NCBI GenBank assembly: GCA_963750495.1
Contig: CAVVQV010000004.1
Coordinates: 1,054,001-1,118,000, forward strand
From: JANLYC01 sp963750495
Lineage (GTDB): Bacteria; Actinomycetota; Actinomycetes; Propionibacteriales; Nocardioidaceae
Direction: 5' to 3'
Length of the DNA stretch: 64,000 nt
The notes beneath the pieces are model-generated. The model ran no database searches, was not told where the DNA came from, and saw only the letters and a list, made by a program, of their open reading frames with translations. This document shows positions 25,461 through 33,900 of this stretch, piece after piece. The position numbers were made by a program, and so were the translations under genes. Position 1 is the first letter of the stretch. Every line of letters begins with the position of its first letter.

Positions 25461-26702
25461 TCAGTCCTCCTCGGTGACGGTCGTCTTGCCGACCATCGAC
25501 ATGTGGTTGGGCAACGGAAGAGGCCGGCCCGGCAGGAGCACGTTCCAGTACATCCAGCGGAAGGCGAGCTTGCCGGCATGGTTGGCGCGCGTCTCCCTGA
25601 GCAGGCCCAGGGGTCCGACCACGGGCAGCGGGTACTTGCCAGGCAGCGGCTCCGTGTCGTAGTTGAAGTCGATGAGTAACGCTTTGCTGTCACCCGTCTC
25701 GATGAAGCAGTTGGCGTGCCCGTCGAACTGGTGGCTGGGCTCCTCGCCGGCCGCCAGCTGGAGAAAGTTCTCGACGAAGACCTCCGCCGAGTAGTGAGCG
25801 ACCGAGCCTGCCTTGGACGTGGGTATGTCGCTGGAGTCCCCCACGGCGAACACGTCGTCGTACTGCTTGGATCTGAACGTGAAGCGGTCGACGCTGACAT
25901 AGTTGAGCTCGTCGCCCAGCCCCGATCGGCCGACGAAGTCTGCACCCTTGTTGACGGGGACGGTGACGAGCAGGTCGAACGGCACCTCTCGTTCGTCGTA
26001 GGACACCAAGGTCTTGGTCTCCGGGTCGATCCGCTCGATGGCGAAGTCTGTCTCGAGGGCGATTTTGCGCTCATCGAGCATCTGCCCCAGTTGCTTGGAG
26101 GCGACCGGCCGCGTGAACGCTCCTGGCTGCGGCGTCACGTACACGATCTCGACCCGGTCCCGGATCCCGCGGTCGCGCAGCGAGGCCTCGGCCAGGAACG
26201 CGAACTCCAGGGGGGCCACCGGGCACTTGATCGGCATCTCGGCGATGTGCACGACGAGCCTGCCGTGGTCGAACGTGGCCAGCGCCTGGCGCAGTGCTTC
26301 TGCTCCCTCGAATGTGAAGAAGTCGAAGATGCTCCGGCGCCACTCAGCACCGAGCATCCCGGGAGTCTCGTCGGGGCGCGGCGACGTACCGGTGGCGATG
26401 ACGAGGTAGTCGTAGTCGAGGCTGCCGCCCCCCGCGAGGTCGACCTGCCGGTCCTCGGGGCGAATCAGGTCGATCTCCGCCAGGACGAGCTCGACATGCT
26501 CGACGAGAGTCTTCTGTCGGCTCCGATGCAGATCCCCGGGCGGTGGTGCGAAGGGCATGAAGAGAAACCCCGGTTGGTAGACGTGGGAGCTGTCACGGTC
26601 CACCACCGTGATCGACCACTCGTTTCGGCTGAGGCGTTTGCGCAGCTTGTTGGCGATGATGGTGCCGGCCGTACCGCCCCCGAGCACGAGCAACTTCTTC
26701 AC
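25461..26702 (-). CDS. Sulfide:quinone oxidoreductase-like flavoprotein
   Basis: The 413-residue FAD protein of the pyridine-nucleotide disulfide superfamily begins KKLLVLGGGTAGTIIANKLRK. YDYLVIATG and the C-terminal FAD motif DVFAVGDSSDIP fit SQR or type-2 NADH dehydrogenase; the segment IKCPVAPLEFAFLAE with its Cys is the SQR-type site, and a second Cys lies in HANCFIETG. The usual third SQR Cys is not evident. It would oxidise sulfide or a persulfide and feed quinone. The GTG start has AGAGGAGG a few bases upstream. A DevR-like box is 104-117 bp upstream. Confidence 0.82.
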   Translation of the reverse strand: MKKLLVLGGGTAGTIIANKLRKRLSRNEWSITVVDRDSSHVYQPGFLFMPFAPPPGDLHRSRQKTLVEHVELVLAEIDLIRPEDRQVDLAGGGSLDYDYLVIATGTSPRPDETPGMLGAEWRRSIFDFFTFEGAEALRQALATFDHGRLVVHIAEMPIKCPVAPLEFAFLAEASLRDRGIRDRVEIVYVTPQPGAFTRPVASKQLGQMLDERKIALETDFAIERIDPETKTLVSYDEREVPFDLLVTVPVNKGADFVGRSGLGDELNYVSVDRFTFRSKQYDDVFAVGDSSDIPTSKAGSVAHYSAEVFVENFLQLAAGEEPSHQFDGHANCFIETGDSKALLIDFNYDTEPLPGKYPLPVVGPLGLLRETRANHAGKLAFRWMYWNVLLPGRPLPLPNHMSMVGKTTVTEED

Positions 26703-26805
26703 GTGTTTCCTCCTCTGGGGGCCGGTATCGTCGAGCCGACCTGGCTCACGTCTGCCCCGCCCCACCGTTACTTCGAGGCTAGGCAGCGCGCAGTGGTCGA
26801 CCGCA

Positions 26806-26819
26806 GTGCCGAAGGTCCC
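26806..26819. promoter_or_regulatory. Degenerate DevR-like box upstream of the sulfur operon
   Basis: GTGCCGAAGGTCCC matches 10 of 14 core positions, with the right half-site intact. It lies 104-117 bp upstream of the SQR-like start codon and is the weakest of the seven boxes together with the one at 28585. Confidence 0.35.
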
Positions 26820-26860
26820 CAGACCTCAGGTCGTGTGCCCCGTCCTCGGCGGCGGGGGCC

Positions 26861-27987
<1,127 letters not shown>

Positions 27988-27991
<4 letters not shown>

Positions 27992-28476
27992 TCGACCGAG
28001 ACCCGCTCCGCTGCCTCGGCAAGCTCCTCATGGCCGGCGTGTGAGGCACGGCGGTCTGGCGGCACGATGACGACCGGGCAGGCCGCCATCCGTGCGCAGG
28101 CGTCTGCCACCGACCCGAGCACGGCATGCCTGAGCCCGTCGATGCTGTGGCTGCCCATCACGAGCAGCATGCTCTGCTCCGACTCCCGCACCAGCACGTC
28201 GATCGGATCACCCTCGACAGCGTGCCAGGACAGCGTAGGAAGGTCGGGCTGGTCGGCCCGCCGGGCCGGGTCGAGGTGCTGAACCTCCAGCGTGGATCGC
28301 ACGATTGCCTCAGCCGCCGCGCGCGCAGCCCCGGCGGACTGGCCGGGCATCCGCCGATAAGCCGTCACGACCTCGACGCCGCAGTGTCGCCGAGCGGCCT
28401 CGGCCACGGCCCACATCAGCGCTCGCCGGCTGCCCGGCGACCCGTCCGCAGCAACCCGGATGATCTCACCCGTCAT
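27988..28476 (-). CDS. Universal stress protein (single UspA domain)
   Basis: The 162-residue UspA protein has an IRVAADGSPGSRRALMWAV start and an ATP-binding GSHSIDGLRHAVLGS loop. The start has a GAGGAGG site six bases upstream. It is translationally coupled to ackA. A DevR-like box lies 109-122 bp upstream. It is the fifth usp gene in the island. Confidence 0.87.
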
Positions 28477-28584
28477 GGCGTCCTCCTCAGGTACAGGCTG
28501 GTGGGCCCATGCCCCTGCACGGACCCATGACCAGCGTCGCCCCAGTCCTGCCGGGCACCCCAGGGGCGCCCGGCCCGACCTCAC

Positions 28585-28598
28585 GGGGCCAAGGTCAC
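28585..28598. promoter_or_regulatory. Degenerate DevR-like box upstream of usp-ackA
   Basis: GGGGCCAAGGTCAC matches 10 of 14 core positions. It lies in the 156-bp gap between the ppk2 stop and the usp start on the minus strand, at the spacing seen for the other boxes. Confidence 0.4.
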
Positions 28599-28632
28599 CC
28601 GATCGAGACGCGCCCTGTGCGCCGCGACCTGC

Positions 28633-29484
28633 CTAGCGGCGGTCGAGCAGGGCGGCGGCATGGTCCGGCACGGCGTTGTGCGACTCACGTGGCGGGCGGA
28701 TGTAGCCCTTGGGGGCCGGCCGGACCGGCAGTTCCAGCGCCCGCCGACGCATCTCGTGGTAGTCGATGCTCGAGAGCAGGTGGTGGATCATGTTCAGCCG
28801 CGCCCGCCGCTTCTCGTCGCTCTCGACGACCCACCACGGAGCCTCGGGGATGTCGGTGTGGGTCATCATGAGGTCCTTGGCCCGGGAGTAGTCCTCCCAG
28901 CGGGTGATCGACTCGAGGTCCATGTCGGACAGCTTCCAGTTCCGCATCGGGTCCTCGAGCCTGGACCGGAACCTGGCCTCCTGCTCGGTGTCACTCACCG
29001 AGAACCAGTACTTCCGCAGCAGGATCCCGTCCTCGACCAGCAACCGCTCGAAGATCGGGCACTGGTGCAGGAACCGCTGGTGCTCCTCCTTCGTGCACAG
29101 GTCCATGACGTACTCGACGCCCGCACGGTTGTACCAGGACCGGTCGAACAGCACGATCTCGCCGGCGCTCGGCAGCTGGTCGACATAGCGCTGGAAGTAC
29201 CACTGGGTGCGCTCGCGGTCGCTCGGCGCCGGAAGCGCCACGATGCGCGCGATCCGCGGGTTGAGGTACTGCGCGAACCGCTTGATCGTGCTGCCCTTGC
29301 CGGCAGCATCGCGTCCCTCGAACACCACGACGAGGCGTTGGCTCTCGGTCCGCACCCACTCCTGCAGCGCCACCAGCTCGGCCTGGAGCCGTAGTAGCTC
29401 CTTCTCGTACAGCCGCTTGGGAAATCGACCGACCGTCGGCGCACGCTCGTGATCGTCGCTCGCCTGCTGCTCCCGATGGCTCAT
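28633..29484 (-). CDS. ppk2: Polyphosphate kinase 2
   Basis: The 283-residue class I PPK2 transfers phosphate between polyphosphate and nucleoside diphosphates. Walker A is GRDAAGKGS (57-65), Walker B FDRSWYNRAGVEYV (about 113-126), and the lid region WKLSDMDLESITRWEDY follows. The length fits single-domain PPK2. In this setting it could regenerate ATP or GTP from polyphosphate under energy limitation. It is on the minus strand between the phosphoketolase and usp-ackA genes, 40 bp downstream of the phosphoketolase stop. Confidence 0.93.
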   Translation of the reverse strand: MSHREQQASDDHERAPTVGRFPKRLYEKELLRLQAELVALQEWVRTESQRLVVVFEGRDAAGKGSTIKRFAQYLNPRIARIVALPAPSDRERTQWYFQRYVDQLPSAGEIVLFDRSWYNRAGVEYVMDLCTKEEHQRFLHQCPIFERLLVEDGILLRKYWFSVSDTEQEARFRSRLEDPMRNWKLSDMDLESITRWEDYSRAKDLMMTHTDIPEAPWWVVESDEKRRARLNMIHHLLSSIDYHEMRRRALELPVRPAPKGYIRPPRESHNAVPDHAAALLDRR

Positions 29485-29524
29485 GCCGTCCCTAGCCTAG
29501 TGACCGGTTCACGCGGTCGCGGTC

Positions 29525-31951
29525 TCAACCGAGCGTCCAGGCGCGCACCTCTGGCATGTCCTCGAGGTTCGCGACCACGTAGTCCGCATGCTCGGCCAGC
29601 TTGGCCTCACACCAGGCCTTGAGGTCGGCCGCACCGGGCGGCGTCCGACCCGCGTTGTTGATGGCGTCGATCACGAGGTGGTAGCGAGATGCACGGTTCC
29701 GCACCACCATGTCGAAGGGCGTGGTCGTGCTGCCCTCCTCGATGAACCCGCGGACATGGAACCGGTCGGTGTCCGGACGCCCATGCACCAGCTGGTGGAC
29801 AGCCCCTGGGTAGCCGTGGAACGCGAAGACGACGTCGACGGTGTCGGTGAACAGCTCACGGAAGAGGGTTTCATCCATCCCATGAGGGTGGTCGCGCGGC
29901 CGCGACAGGCTCATCAGGTCGACCACGTTGACGACGCGGACCCGCAGCCCGGGCAGCCGCTGACGCAGGATCTCGGCGGCGGCGACGGTTTCCAGCGTGA
30001 GAACATCGCCCGCGCACGCCAGGACCACGTCCGGGTCCGCTGTCCCGTCGTCATTTCCTGCCCAACCCCAGACTCCGGCGCCCTGGGCACAGTGTGCAGC
30101 CGCATCATCGATGGACAGCCACTGCAGCTGCGGCTGCTTGTCGATGACGATGAGGTTGACGTACGCCTTCGACCGCAGGCAGTGGTCCGACACCGACAGC
30201 AGACAGTTGGCGTCCGGCGGAAGGTAGACGCGGGACGTCGACCCGCGCTGGGTGATGACGTTCTGGATCAGTCCCGGACCCTGGTGGGAGAAACCGTTGT
30301 GGTCGTTGCGCCAGGCCGTCGACGTCAGCAGGATGTTGAGACTGGGGACCGGTTTGCGCCAGGGCAGCGCACCGGCTTCCTCGAGCCACTTCGAGTGCTG
30401 GATCGTCTGTGACGCGCTGACCATCGCGAACGCCTCGTAGCTGGCGAACATGCCGTAGCGGCCCGTCAGGGTGTACCCCTCGAGCCAGCCGTGGCAGTTG
30501 TGCTCCGACAGCACCTCCATCACCCGGCCGTCACGTGAGATCGCGACGTCGTCGGCCTCGACCCGTTCGGCAAACATCCGGTCACTCGCCTCGAACACCG
30601 CCCCGAGACGGTTGCTGTTCGTCTCGTCGGGGCAGAACAGCCGGAAGGCGCCCTCGTTGCGTTCGTAGAGGTCGCGCAGCAGCTCACCCAGGCGGCGCGT
30701 CGACTCGGCTTGTACGACACCCGGTTGCTCGACCGCGATCGAGTAGTTCCGGAAGTCCGGGACGTCCAACCGGTCCGGCCCGCTGCGACCGTTCGCGCTC
30801 GGCGTGGCGCTCATCCGCAGGTCACCGACGGGGTTAGCACGGCAGACAGCCGTCGACGGAGCACCGTCGGCGTCGAACAGCGCCTCCGGCCGATAGGAGC
30901 GCAGCCACGTCTCCAACAGGCGTAGATGTTCGGGGCTCTCCTTCACACCGGACAGTGGCACCTGGTGTGAGCGCCAGGTGCCGGTCATCTTGATCCCGTC
31001 CACCTCCGCCGGTCCGGTCCAGCCCTTGGGGCTGCGCAGGATGATGAGCGGCCAGCGGGGACGCCGGCCGTCCCAGGTCCCGTCGGCCGATCGCGCCGCC
31101 AGCTGGATCGTGCGGATCCGGCGCCACGCCTCGGCCATGGCCCGGGCGAACCGGTCGTGCATCCCGGGCAGGTCGTCTCCGGTGACCTCCAGGACGTCAT
31201 ACCCGTGGCCCTGCAGGAGGTCACGGACCTCGGCTGGGTCCTTGCGCCCGAGCACGGTCGGTCCGGAGATCTTCGCGTCGTTGAGATGCAGGACCGGGAG
31301 GACCGCACCGTCCCGCTCCGGGTTCAGGAACGAGACGCCCTTCCATGATCCCTCGAGCGGCCCCGTCTCTGCCTCGCCGTCCCCCACGACGGCGAGCGCG
31401 ATGAGATCGGGGTTGTCCATCACCGCGCCGAACGCGTGCATGAGGACGTACCCCAGCTCACCCCCCTCGTGGATCGAGCCCGGTGTCGTGACGGACACAT
31501 GGCTCGGTATGCCGCCAGGCGTCGAGAATTGCCGGAACAGCCGGCGTAGTCCCGCTTCGTCACGGGTGATGTGCGGGTAGGTCTCGGTGTAGGTGCCCTC
31601 CAGGTACCCGGCCGCGACCAGGGCCGGACCACCGTGCCCTGGCCCGGCCAGGTAGACCATCTCCTGACCGGTGCGGGCGATGAGCCGGGAGGCATGGGCG
31701 TAGATGAAGCTCAGCCCCGGACTGGTGCCCCAGTGCCCGAGCAGGCGTGGCTTGATGTGCTCGGGGCGCAGGGGTTCCCGCAGCAGCGCGTTGTCCTGCA
31801 GGTAGATCTGCCCGATCGTCAGGTAGTTGTTCGCTCGCCACCACGCATCGACCGTGTCACGCTCGTGCGGTTCGAGGCCCGCGAGAATTTCGGCGATCTC
31901 GTTCACCTCGTCGTGGCTCATGGTGGTGGTCAGCTGTTCGGATGTGGTCAC
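29525..31951 (-). CDS. xfp: Xylulose-5-phosphate/fructose-6-phosphate phosphoketolase
   Basis: The 808-residue thiamine-diphosphate enzyme cleaves xylulose-5-P or fructose-6-P with phosphate to acetyl-phosphate. Diagnostic segments are GHWGTSPGLSFIYAH near residue 69, AGPGHGGPA, SIHEGGELGY, the ThDP motif VVGDGEAETGPLEGSWK, HLNDAKISGPT and RSPKGWTGP. The length is typical (790-825). The GTG start has GAGGA about nine bases upstream; the upstream open frame is not coding. Acetyl-phosphate can go directly to the acetate kinase nearby. A 12-bp inverted repeat lies between this gene and the DoxX-like gene. Confidence 0.95.
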   Translation of the reverse strand: MTTSEQLTTTMSHDEVNEIAEILAGLEPHERDTVDAWWRANNYLTIGQIYLQDNALLREPLRPEHIKPRLLGHWGTSPGLSFIYAHASRLIARTGQEMVYLAGPGHGGPALVAAGYLEGTYTETYPHITRDEAGLRRLFRQFSTPGGIPSHVSVTTPGSIHEGGELGYVLMHAFGAVMDNPDLIALAVVGDGEAETGPLEGSWKGVSFLNPERDGAVLPVLHLNDAKISGPTVLGRKDPAEVRDLLQGHGYDVLEVTGDDLPGMHDRFARAMAEAWRRIRTIQLAARSADGTWDGRRPRWPLIILRSPKGWTGPAEVDGIKMTGTWRSHQVPLSGVKESPEHLRLLETWLRSYRPEALFDADGAPSTAVCRANPVGDLRMSATPSANGRSGPDRLDVPDFRNYSIAVEQPGVVQAESTRRLGELLRDLYERNEGAFRLFCPDETNSNRLGAVFEASDRMFAERVEADDVAISRDGRVMEVLSEHNCHGWLEGYTLTGRYGMFASYEAFAMVSASQTIQHSKWLEEAGALPWRKPVPSLNILLTSTAWRNDHNGFSHQGPGLIQNVITQRGSTSRVYLPPDANCLLSVSDHCLRSKAYVNLIVIDKQPQLQWLSIDDAAAHCAQGAGVWGWAGNDDGTADPDVVLACAGDVLTLETVAAAEILRQRLPGLRVRVVNVVDLMSLSRPRDHPHGMDETLFRELFTDTVDVVFAFHGYPGAVHQLVHGRPDTDRFHVRGFIEEGSTTTPFDMVVRNRASRYHLVIDAINNAGRTPPGAADLKAWCEAKLAEHADYVVANLEDMPEVRAWTLG

Positions 31952-31983
31952 GAATAGTTCCTCACTGCTGTGTACAGCCGAGC

Positions 31984-32024
31984 CCGGACGAGCCGGCGCA
32001 GGGGTTGACTGTCGGCTCGTCCGG
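31984..32024. terminator. 12-bp perfect inverted repeat between doxX-like gene and xfp
   Basis: CCGGACGAGCCG (31984-31995) pairs with 32013-32024 over a 17-base loop. It lies just downstream of the DoxX-like stop and 33 bp upstream of the xfp start, so it may end DoxX transcription, attenuate xfp, or bind a regulator. Confidence 0.55.
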
Positions 32025-32034
32025 AGGTGTGGGG

Positions 32035-32628
32035 TTACTTCAGGATGGGGAACTTCTGCACGATGGGCTGCTTGTCCCACCAGCCGCCGAGACCGAGGTA
32101 GCGGCCTGCACCGTAGAGGCCGAGCACCAGCACGACCGCCGCGCCGATGATGTGGTCGTCGGCGATCGGGTTGTTCGCGGGAGGCAGCACGACGCTCCAC
32201 ATCATCAGGTACATGACGAACGCGCCGAAGATGCCCAGCCGCATGAAGATGCCCAGCGTCAGCGAGACTCCGACGGCCGCCAGGCCGAACATGAACGCCC
32301 AGTCGGTCCAGGTCGCTCCGGCGATCGAGTGGTAGAAGCTCTCGAACGGCCCGTCGGCGCCGAACTTGAGAAAGCCGAGCGTTGGCGACCCGCCGTGGAT
32401 CCAGGCCGCGTCGCCGAAGCGATCCACCTTTCCGGTGGTGGCGTCACGTCCGGTCGCGTACCCCAGGGCGAACAGCTTGTCGAGGAACGCCCACAGGAAC
32501 GTCCATCCGATGATGATGCGCAGCGCACCCATCGCCGTGTGTGCCATCCGCCGTCTGGTCGTGGGGTCAGGCGAGGTCTGTGACGTCACATGCTGGTCGT
32601 CGCGCGCAGTGTGCTTGACGGTGGTCAT
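32035..32628 (-). CDS. DoxX/DoxD-like membrane protein
   Basis: The 197-residue protein has four or five membrane helices. RIIIGWTFLWAFLDKLFALGY near residue 36 and ADGPFESFYHSIAG in a loop match the DoxX/DoxD family, which includes the large subunit of thiosulfate:quinone oxidoreductase. The start has AAGGAG six bases upstream. It lies between the Acg-type nitroreductase and phosphoketolase genes, with a DevR-like box 98-111 bp upstream. With the SQR-like protein it may form a second sulfur-to-quinone input, or it may simply be a redox-stress membrane protein. Confidence 0.8.
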   Translation of the reverse strand: MTTVKHTARDDQHVTSQTSPDPTTRRRMAHTAMGALRIIIGWTFLWAFLDKLFALGYATGRDATTGKVDRFGDAAWIHGGSPTLGFLKFGADGPFESFYHSIAGATWTDWAFMFGLAAVGVSLTLGIFMRLGIFGAFVMYLMMWSVVLPPANNPIADDHIIGAAVVLVLGLYGAGRYLGLGGWWDKQPIVQKFPILK

Positions 32629-32725
32629 GGGAATCTCCTTATACGACGGGGAACGAGCGCCTCGTTCTGTCCCACTGTCGCGTTCCTGCGTCCCCTGGGA
32701 CCATCGGCTGAAGTCACGACCACCA

Positions 32726-32739
32726 GGTACTAAAGTCAC
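32726..32739. promoter_or_regulatory. DevR-like box upstream of the DoxX-like gene
   Basis: GGTACTAAAGTCAC matches 12 of 14 core positions, including the central TAAA expected by TWWA. It lies immediately after the Acg-type gene's stop codon, 98-111 bp upstream of the DoxX-like start. Confidence 0.6.
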
Positions 32740-32741
32740 TT

Positions 32742-33824
32742 TCAGTCAAGCTCTGAACGTGTTGGCGCGACCGGCTGGGCAAGTTGTTGGGACATGCTGG
32801 GCGTCTCGGTGACCTTGAGGACGTGCTCGGTCTGCCGACGCGGAGACAGGGGTACCGGCTCGGTCTCGGCGGCCCAGCCGACATGGACGACGATCTGTGG
32901 GCTGCGCGCACCCGCCAGCAGCTGGTCCTCCAGCCGAGCCCGCGTCGTCTCGTCCTCGACGGCCTGGCTGTCGAGGCGGGTGGCGAGACCCAGTCGGGTC
33001 GCCTCCAGCAACACGGCGCTCAGCGCCTCGCCTGCCCGGAGCCGGGACAGCGGGTCGTCGGAGGACGTGCACAAGAGCAGCGCCGACGACGAGTCCGCGT
33101 CTTCCTCGGCCCGCTGATGCAGGGTGCCTCCCGCGAAGCGGTCGTACGCCGGGCGCTCGTGTCCCGGGTGCGACTCCTCGACCAGGTTGCCCGCGGGCAT
33201 ACCCTCGCGGGCTGCCGGGTCGACGTCGACCCATTGGCTGAGCTCGCGTTCGTAGGCACGGTCTCCGTGTCGCTTGTCGACCACGTGCCGGGTGAGTGAC
33301 TCCCACACGTGTTCGTCCGACGCGTTCGTCAAGGGCCGGGCCACGACCCCGTGCTCGGCGGCCACCGTCATCAGGGTCTGGACGTGACTGCTCGGCACCT
33401 CCCAGGAGCTCATCGTGCGACGATCCGACCGTCGTCGCGAGATGGCGTCGGCCCAGAGGGTCAACAGGTCGGTCGGTGGTGCGGGCTCGAACGAGATGGA
33501 CGCCAGCAGGCTCGGGATCCGCGCATCGGGCAGCCGCAGGACCTTCGCACGCCACCCACGGGCCGCCATCGCCACCGTTAGGTGATGAAGGGCAGCGCCG
33601 CAGCTGATCAGCAGCATCCGGCCGGACTTGTCAGCGGCGTGCAGCTGTCGGGTCCGGTCGGTGTACAGGTCGAGAGCCGACGAGGTCAGCCGCCACTGCC
33701 AGGGTTGGGTGTTGTGGATGGACGGTGCGCGCACCGCCAGCTCGACAGCCTCAGCGATGGCCGCTGCGGACGGACCGACCACGGAGCGCCCTCCTGGATC
33801 CACTTCTCGTTGGGGGCTCGACAT
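32742..33824 (-). CDS. Acg/Rv3131-type nitroreductase-family protein
   Basis: The 360-residue protein resembles the Acg (Rv2032/Rv3131) family of the mycobacterial DevR regulon: AVRAPSIHNTQPWQWRL near residue 34 and two nitroreductase-fold halves. SRRRSDRRTM sits mid-protein. In studied Acg proteins a lid covers the flavin, and the family may store FMN rather than reduce nitro compounds. The start at MSSPQREVD is supported by GGAGG seven bases upstream; the longer upstream frame overlaps the ATPase gene. It is likely co-transcribed with the P-type ATPase gene (76 bp upstream). Confidence 0.87.
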   Translation of the reverse strand: MSSPQREVDPGGRSVVGPSAAAIAEAVELAVRAPSIHNTQPWQWRLTSSALDLYTDRTRQLHAADKSGRMLLISCGAALHHLTVAMAARGWRAKVLRLPDARIPSLLASISFEPAPPTDLLTLWADAISRRRSDRRTMSSWEVPSSHVQTLMTVAAEHGVVARPLTNASDEHVWESLTRHVVDKRHGDRAYERELSQWVDVDPAAREGMPAGNLVEESHPGHERPAYDRFAGGTLHQRAEEDADSSSALLLCTSSDDPLSRLRAGEALSAVLLEATRLGLATRLDSQAVEDETTRARLEDQLLAGARSPQIVVHVGWAAETEPVPLSPRRQTEHVLKVTETPSMSQQLAQPVAPTRSELD

Positions 33825-33900
33825 GGCCGCCTCCGTTCCCGGCCGACGCAGCCGGCTCGTGTGCGAGTGCTGTGTCAACCTTGCGCCGCACGGCCGCTCG

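Noticed and set aside
29485..29524. Palindromic stretch near GACCGGTTCACGCGGTC upstream of ppk2
   Set aside because: A 5-bp stem only and wrong spacing for a DevR box; not annotated.
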